The notes beneath the pieces were generated by a model. That model made no database searches, was not told the DNA's origin, and worked only from the letters and a program-made list of their open reading frames with translations. A program made the translations under genes and the position numbers. 64,000 nucleotides of DNA from Symsagittifera roscoffensis (Eukaryota; Xenacoelomorpha; Acoela; Convolutidae), in NCBI RefSeq assembly GCF_963678635.1, contig NC_087062.1, forward strand, positions 46,339,758 through 46,403,757, written 5' to 3'. Positions 58,140 to 64,000 of the stretch are shown piece by piece. Each line of letters begins with the position of its first letter. Within the stretch, counting starts at the first letter, position 1.

Positions 58140-60580
58140 TATTTCCCCGGATTCAGGAATCCGGAGGGGTCTCGGGACTTGAACTGAAATCCTTTTATAT
58201 AAACTTTTAGCTTCCCGATTATGTCCTGAATTGAATTTATTTAACATCTGAATTCATTTTCTGACGATGAGAAGCTAGGAGTTAGGGGAAAGGGTTGATC
58301 CATCTTCGATGGAGATGATGATTTTTATCTACTGAACAAAAACAATACTAATAAAAGAAATAGTAGTAGCCCTGTTTTTAGGAGTGACCTCGTGGTCTGG
58401 GGATACTGAGACGCAGCCATGAGCTCACTAATTTTACATGTAAGCAAGTTAATTTGAGAGTTATGTTCGAAGCCGGAGAGCAGTAACGTTTTTGTCGACC
58501 CGATGTTGGAAAGACCACCAAAAGAACTGGCTTTGGTAGAGACGATGAAAAACATGTAGAGCTCTGTTCGGACGTTCGCCAGTCGTCTTAGAACCTAGCT
58601 TTATTTTCCGTCGATATGTACTTCCGGGCGAATGTTACATAGATTTTTTTATGGCGCTCCTGGGTGTTATTCTTTTTAACATCATGACCGGCAGAACCGT
58701 TAACGAGCAATCCGCGCTGAGCGGATGCTCATAATAACGCCCTTAATAGGCCCTAACCGCCGGGGTGGAAAGGTAGTTCGGAACGCGGAAGCCTTCCGGA
58801 TTACCGTGAATAGCTTTTTAACATAGTTAAAAACGAAAATTCACGTTCCAGGAAGGGTGGGGGATTCAGCCGTCCCCTCGTTCCCTGAGAGGTTTGTGAC
58901 CAAAAACTCTTAAAGATATATAAGAAACCAAACAAAAAATAGTATAGTACCCAAGAAAAACAAAAAACATAAAAATAACCGAAAAAACCAAAAACAGTAA
59001 AAAAAATTTTTTAAAAAATTAGTAGAAATGATCTCCCCAGACAAGATGTGATCAGACCCTCCCGTTTGTTGTTGATAGATATATTGTTGTTACAGGCATT
59101 CATATCAATCAGGATTATTACGATCATTTTTTAGCCCGTTTTTGAGGATTGTAACGTAGGGTTATTTGAGTATTTAAGCACGTTAATGCTAATTTGCGCT
59201 CAATCCGGAAGGGTCTGCTGATTTGCGCTCAATCCGAAAGGGTCTGCTGATTTGCGCTCAATCCGGAGGGGTCTCGGTATTAGTGAAGAAGACTGATCCA
59301 GCAAGCAGCACAAGGAGTGACAAGAGGGGCTCAACGACAACAACAGTCGACTGTTGGGTATCGTTAACAAGTTTTGTATACCTTTTGGTACAAAAAATAA
59401 GATAGTAATCTGTGGGGGGCTCGACAGTGCTGCACTGTAGTGACCCTTCACCGAACTGCGAATTTCCGAGTTAAGCACCTTAATTCGGATATTGAACAAA
59501 CCCGGAGGGGTATAGTATTACTATTATTAATACTTATATACCCTATATTAATACTCTAATATCATTTTCAGTGAAAAACACAGTAAGCGGACCGGTTTTT
59601 AGGATTAAAGTAGCAATATTTTGATCCCCCCACAAATCGCAATTTTTGAGATATCGATATTTTCTGGAATAGAAAAAAGCGCTAAATTAGTGAGTTACAT
59701 CGTAACTGTGCTAGGATAATGGGTATAACCGGTTGAGTTTAGTTCAGAAGTGTTTGTAACTATTTTGGTACCAAAAACCGAAATTTCGTGAGTTTTGAAA
59801 AAACAAAACATTATAAACTACGAAAATTTTTTGAAATTTTTGCGTTAGGACAGTAAAAATAGTTGTTCGGACAACGTCCACTAGTGAATCGACAGGTTTC
59901 AAAACCCGTTTGCCAATAACCTTCCGGGTTACAGAGAAATCGAAGTTAACGTGTTTGATTTAGTGGTTTCATCAATCCGGAGGGGTCAAAATAGCATAGT
60001 TTTTTGCAAATTTTTTACAGCTAGAGCGTTTTAGAGCGGCTTTTTTGCATTGAACTAGAAGAGTATAGGCCTTCTGAGCTCGGATCAATAATTTTTAGGT
60101 CAAAAAGAACAGAATTGCGAAAAAAGTTAGGCAAAACCTATAAGAGAGAAATTTTCTGACCCTAGAAAAAAGACGTTTTGGTTAATAACTTTAGAACTAC
60201 TGAATTAACTAGTAGCTGAGCTTACTAATAGAAACATCAAATATTCAAAAAAGTAAGCGTGAAAATTTTTTAGGATTGTTTTTAGCAAATTCACCAATTC
60301 GGAGAGGTAAAGACACGTTTTATAAAAAAATTTTTAGAAAGCCCTTACACCACTACCAAAGGGTAGAAATGGTTGAATAAGCCAATTTTACGCTACTCTA
60401 GACGCTTCACCTTTGTCTTCATGCGGTGTCATCTTTATAGGAGAGTTTGCCTCACTTTCATCAGTGGCCGAGTCGATCAGCATTTCGCTCAATCTCCTTT
60501 CAAACTCGTCGAGTTTGTCAAGGAATTCCCTCATTAGTGGTCGGTTGAAACCTATTCTCAAAATAGACTAGGTTCCGTAG
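58140..60580. other. Non-coding tail with recurrent CCGGAGGGGT motif
   Basis: No credible reading frame in this ~2.4 kb. CCGGAGGGGT occurs at about 58159, 59265, 59491 and 59973, with variants near 59237 and 60300. Complementary CTTCCGG words lie at ~58792 and ~59920. A palindrome, CCGGATTC-AG-GAATCCGG, lies at 58147-58164. Base composition is intermediate between the host DNA and the coding block at 61-64 kb, so it may be the 3' part of that minus-strand element. Confidence 0.5.
59192..59278 (+). repeat. 29-bp direct triplication
   Basis: ATTTGCGCTCAATCCGGAAG and the following nine bases begin at 59192, 59221 and 59250. The third copy ends in the CCGGAGGGGTCTCGG word that also occurs at 58159. 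The copies differ by two or three bases. Confidence 0.9.
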
Positions 60581-60583
60581 CTC

Positions 60584-60934
60584 TTAACTACTATCCAGAC
60601 CTCTTCCATGAATGGAATTGGTTGTGAATAGGAGCGCAATTCTGTATGCTGTCCATTCTGTATCCTGTCCTATTTTCATGGTCTCTATGATGCACCTCCC
60701 ACTCTTCTTCGGCAACGTTCCCGAGAAAGGTACTCTGGCAGAGCCTCCTATCCTTCTTCTCTTTGGTGAGTCCATCAAGAGTTTCTGTTCGGTGTTTTTG
60801 GAATTGCTCGGAGAGCTGCTCTCCGGCCAGTTTCGGTTCGTTCCGATGAAGGCCGACGGGGGTTCCAGCGTGGAAGTTCCCTCGTCTGCCGGCTCAGTCG
60901 TCGCTTTCAACGTGTCCGTGCGTGCCGTTTTCAA
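60584..60934 (-). CDS. Small ORF downstream of the stop-riddled frame, unknown function
   Basis: 116 codons in a different frame from the long reading frame that precedes it. It is Ser/Pro/Thr-rich at first, then more ordered, ending with KIGQDTEWTAYRIALLF. Composition matches the GC-richer block and not the host DNA. It overlaps the end of another minus-strand stretch (60894-61121, third frame, ending FNFLNDFENGTHGHVESDD). I recognise no family. Confidence 0.35.
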   Translation of the reverse strand: MKTARTDTLKATTEPADEGTSTLEPPSAFIGTNRNWPESSSPSNSKNTEQKLLMDSPKRRRIGGSARVPFSGTLPKKSGRCIIETMKIGQDTEWTAYRIALLFTTNSIHGRGLDSS

Positions 60935-60984
60935 AATCGTTGAGGAAATTGAAGTCCAGTCTGGACATCCCTCCTGTCGAAGCC

Positions 60985-63900
60985 TTATTGTCTTCTTTCT
61001 CGGCTTGATCGGGTTTCTGTTGCATAGGTTTTTCCGATCGACGGCTTCCTTCCTGGATTATTTCCTGAACTTGAGGGCCCTTGCTTTTCACCCCTTGCCC
61101 CCTCAGGATATTTCGGTACAACTAATCTGCCAGCTGACTGATCTTCCTCCTCTCCGTGAACTACCTTGACTTCTTCATAGCTGAAGGGTGCTAGCATGTT
61201 TCTAGTCTGAAGTGTTCCTCCCACCGTTAACTCTGGTTTTACACTCGTTAAGATTAGGGAGGCTTCTGGTAAGTCAGCCTTGCCTCTCATGATCATATGC
61301 GCTAGATCCAATTTCGCCAACTCCTCGTCAAACCTCCCAGGCTTCGGAGTCGCTGGATTGTTCATTCGTCTCCCTTTTGCTTCATCCGTGTGAGCAAATT
61401 GCGTATACTGCAGCACTGCGGCGTCTCTGCGCAGGAAGTACGGGTCCATCGTCTCAGAGAACTTCGCTACCCTCCTTTCATTGATCTCAAAGGCTCCCAA
61501 CCTAGGGGTTTGTACTACGGAATCTGCTCCGAGCAACATCCTTCTAATCAAAGGGAATTCCGGGATCTCTTCTGGCAGTTTCTTGTAGTCACCACAGCCC
61601 TTCTTTTCTTCTCACAGTTTATGGTACGCTGCGGTCAGTCGAGGAATTCTTGCGACTTCGCCGTTTGTTTTGTCGTAGGGTCTTAGATTCCAGAGCTTCG
61701 GGAATACCTCAATGGGCCCTCTGTCCTCTTCCCCAATCCTGTCTCGGAAGTGATCATCAAAATTTATGACGGTCATCTCCGGCTCTGATATCTTCGCGAA
61801 TAACAAGTCCTCACTCATCAATTCTCGTAACGCGTGTTGTTCACTCCAGTTAAGTGTACTTCCGTCCACTGCTGATATGAGGTTCAGGTGCAATACCGAC
61901 CTCCTTTAAGCCTCCACGTTAACGTCAGGGAACGCAAGCGTGAATGCCGAACCGTATATCACTGTCACGAACTCCGTGGCCCCTCTGATCAATGCTAAGG
62001 GGTCGGTCCTCATAGCTAACCTCAGGTCAGTTAGCAGGGGCATGCCCCAGTATGACGTCGCACGTCTTCCTCCCTCTGAATCGTTGCATCCTCTCCTGTT
62101 CCAAAGCGATTCTGCTGCAGGAGGAAGTGGATGTCGCAAATCTCTTATCTTATTCCAGGAATCCGTGGATCGCTTCACGTCGAATTTCCTCATGTTCTCC
62201 CTCACCTGCTCCGGATAGCGTGTCAAATTCATCAATCCTCCTAAGTTTCCATGTGTTATCGCGATCAACGTTAGAAGTCCATCTAGTCGCAAATTCTGCA
62301 CTCCTTCGGTGAGCGGTATCGCTGGTCCCCTTACGAAGTTCTCTGCTCCAAACGTAACGAGTAGGTCTAGTATTTCAACGATCGATACTTCCACGACTGC
62401 TTGGAGGAATTCTTTTATCAGATATCGAGAAAGCGATGGATAAATTTTTGCCAGGAAGGACGCGGTCCATCCGGCTCCTAACCCTTCCAGGATGCTGTCA
62501 GTCCGGTCAAAGCCTTCTTCTCCCTTTACATTCTGTGTCCAGAAAGCTTCCAGGGTAGCTTGGCACACTCTGTTTACGAAATCTCCTGACTCATCTTCAG
62601 CCATTTTGGCCAGGTTTATCTCTTTCACTAGATAGGCATGGTTTTTCCTGGTCACCACTGGGCATCGCTCGAAAGCATCTGCACCCAATGCTGCTATTCG
62701 AGGGGTCAAGTGCAGCCACTGGTTAGCCTCTGGTTTCGTACTCAAAGCCATCGCTTCCAAGTGAGCTCTCGTCTCCTTGGAATTCTTTCTTCTCTCTCCT
62801 TACTCCTTTATTTCCATTCCTCGAAATCATAATTCATTTGACATCGCTGCGATTACGCGATGGTCATCGTCAATGCCTGGTTTCACTTTGAGTTGTCGGC
62901 TGAAATTGGACAGTTTCAACCCCAGTACTTCGTCTAACACTAACATGTGCAGTGAATGGTTCTTAAATCCTCGCATCGAATTCGAGATGTCCGACTACAC
63001 CGCAGGCAATTCCGCCCTAGGTGGTCTTGGGTTCTCCATCTCTATTCCACGATTTGGAGCAGATATGATTACATCATATTTCCTTTCCGAGAGCAACGCC
63101 ACCATCGCGTATACAAACTTCAGTCCATCCGGGAGGTGTGCATATCCCGGAGACAGTGCAAACACGGCTCTCGGTGTTATCTTGGTGAAGGCACCTTCTT
63201 TCAGTGTGTCCACTACTTCACCCATTGACTCGAGGATATCCTTTATAGCTGGCCATACAGCGTCTTCGGCTGTCGTAGTCTCTCTGACTCTGCTCAGGAA
63301 ACCCCTACTGTGTAGATGTTCATTCATAGCAATAAATACGATTGTGATTGGGTTCATTTCTGTCTGTCGTTGCACCCCGATTGCCAATGACACCGACTGC
63401 ATTAGATCCAGGTCGACCGCTGCCAACATTATAACATCAGGCCAAAACAGAGACTCGGAGGTATATACGAAATCTGAGCTCGCGACTATCATAATCTTTG
63501 CCTTCCTCATTTTTGCTTTGTCATACGCAGCAAAGATGATCTCATCTTTCTTAATCGCCTTCGATCCACCGTATCTCTGAACATCGCCTTATTGATTCAC
63601 TTGTTTCGGGTACGCTCTTTGTTTTACTTGAACTGGGCGTGCTTTTGTATGCCTGAACAGTTTTACGTGTTGTCCTATTGGTGCCCTCGTTGTCAAGAAT
63701 CTTCTGGGTCTTTCTTCTCGATTTCCTTCATCGTGATTCAGTTTCACATCTTGCAATGGTCTTGCATTTACCGGACCCATTGTATTGTTTGAGGACAGTC
63801 CCTCTAAGTCGACAAATCTCAAGGCGCTCGTGGAGCTAAAATTTATGCCAGCTGCTATCAACCAGTCCACAACTGTTATTGAATACAGTCCGTTGACGGA

Positions 63901-64000
63901 CAATCTCGCTCCATCCAACATGCTCATGGCATCTGCTGCAAATCTCATTGTGTGAATATTTAAATTCATTAGGTCCTGCTTGTATACGTGCCAGGAAAAA
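60985..64000 (-). pseudogene. Long unknown reading frame with six in-frame stops and no frameshift
   Basis: One minus-strand frame runs from the window edge to TAA at 60985, about 1000 codons. Stops occur at 63589 (TAA), 62995 (TAG), 62827 (TGA), 62800 (TAA), 61906 (TAA) and 61612 (TGA). Between them the translation is well-mixed, protein-like and helix-rich, and the DNA is distinctly GC-richer than the host DNA. Residues around 63500-63250 alternate beta-like and helical stretches (AKIMIVASSDF, PDVIMLAAVDLD, ITIVFIAMNE), vaguely like a Rossmann or SGNH fold. The middle (62760-61909) is a large helical domain, and the C-terminal part (61551-60985) becomes charged and low-complexity, like capsid or Gag tails. 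I do not recognise the family. Options are an endogenised virus or retroelement structural gene, or an unknown transposon. The 5' end lies outside the window. Confidence 0.6.

Noticed and set aside
57886-58182. 98-codon plus-strand ORF next to the bromodomain gene
   Set aside because: Asn/Lys/Thr-rich low complexity. It runs into the CCGGATTC palindrome and CCGGAGGGGT motif, and no homology is recognised. A divergent gene is possible but unsupported.
59192-59278. CRISPR-like array from the 29-bp repeats
   Set aside because: The copies are directly adjacent with no spacers, and the genome is eukaryotic.

Overview
The window reads as nuclear DNA of an AT-rich, repeat-rich animal, most likely an invertebrate. 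Three spliced or large protein genes of recognisable animal families are present: OGFOD1, NCK and BRD7/BRD9. Introns follow GT-AG, and intergenic DNA and introns are full of old transposons. No prokaryotic operons, rRNA genes or CRISPR arrays are visible. I could not place the species more precisely from sequence alone.

Layout. Positions 1-7170 hold two head-to-tail, decayed copies of one LINE (ORF1 with an RNA-binding-like domain, endonuclease, reverse transcriptase). Positions 7503-12256 (+) hold four exons of an OGFOD1-type 2-oxoglutarate/Fe(II) prolyl hydroxylase; its N-terminal exons are not visible. Positions 12.3-24.7 kb are T-rich, almost gene-free DNA with tRNA-derived SINEs, degenerate tandem repeats and hAT-type MITEs, one of them with a perfect 8-bp target duplication (16120-16515). 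Positions 24721-28430 are a tandem array of a ~797-bp unit in an alternating two-variant order. Positions 28939-33277 (-) hold a complete four-exon NCK-type SH3-SH3-SH3-SH2 adaptor of 520 codons, with an ~860-bp fold-back element in intron 1. Positions 33.3-52.5 kb are A-rich DNA with more SINEs, two further hAT MITEs, a third LINE copy (39.8-43.1 kb), a young tandem duplication (44.2 kb) and a truncated FLYWCH-MULE transposase (47.6-48.4 kb). Positions 52749-57413 (-) hold a very long BRD7/BRD9 homologue. Its frame continues for about 250 codons beyond one UAG that is followed by CAG. Positions 58.1-64.0 kb are a GC-richer block. It has one ~1000-codon minus-strand frame interrupted only by six in-frame stops, then a ~2.4-kb non-coding tail carrying a recurrent CCGGAGGGGT motif and a 29-bp triplication. 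I do not recognise this element.

The three host genes have unrelated roles: translation-factor hydroxylation, phosphotyrosine-to-actin signalling, and SWI/SNF chromatin remodelling. They do not form a pathway. The most interesting points are the stop-riddled but frame-preserved element at the right end, the possible stop-codon readthrough in the bromodomain gene, the higher-order tandem array with G-rich and stem-loop signals in every unit, and the separation of SINE-like copies by orientation: plus strand left of ~29 kb, minus strand right of ~31 kb.
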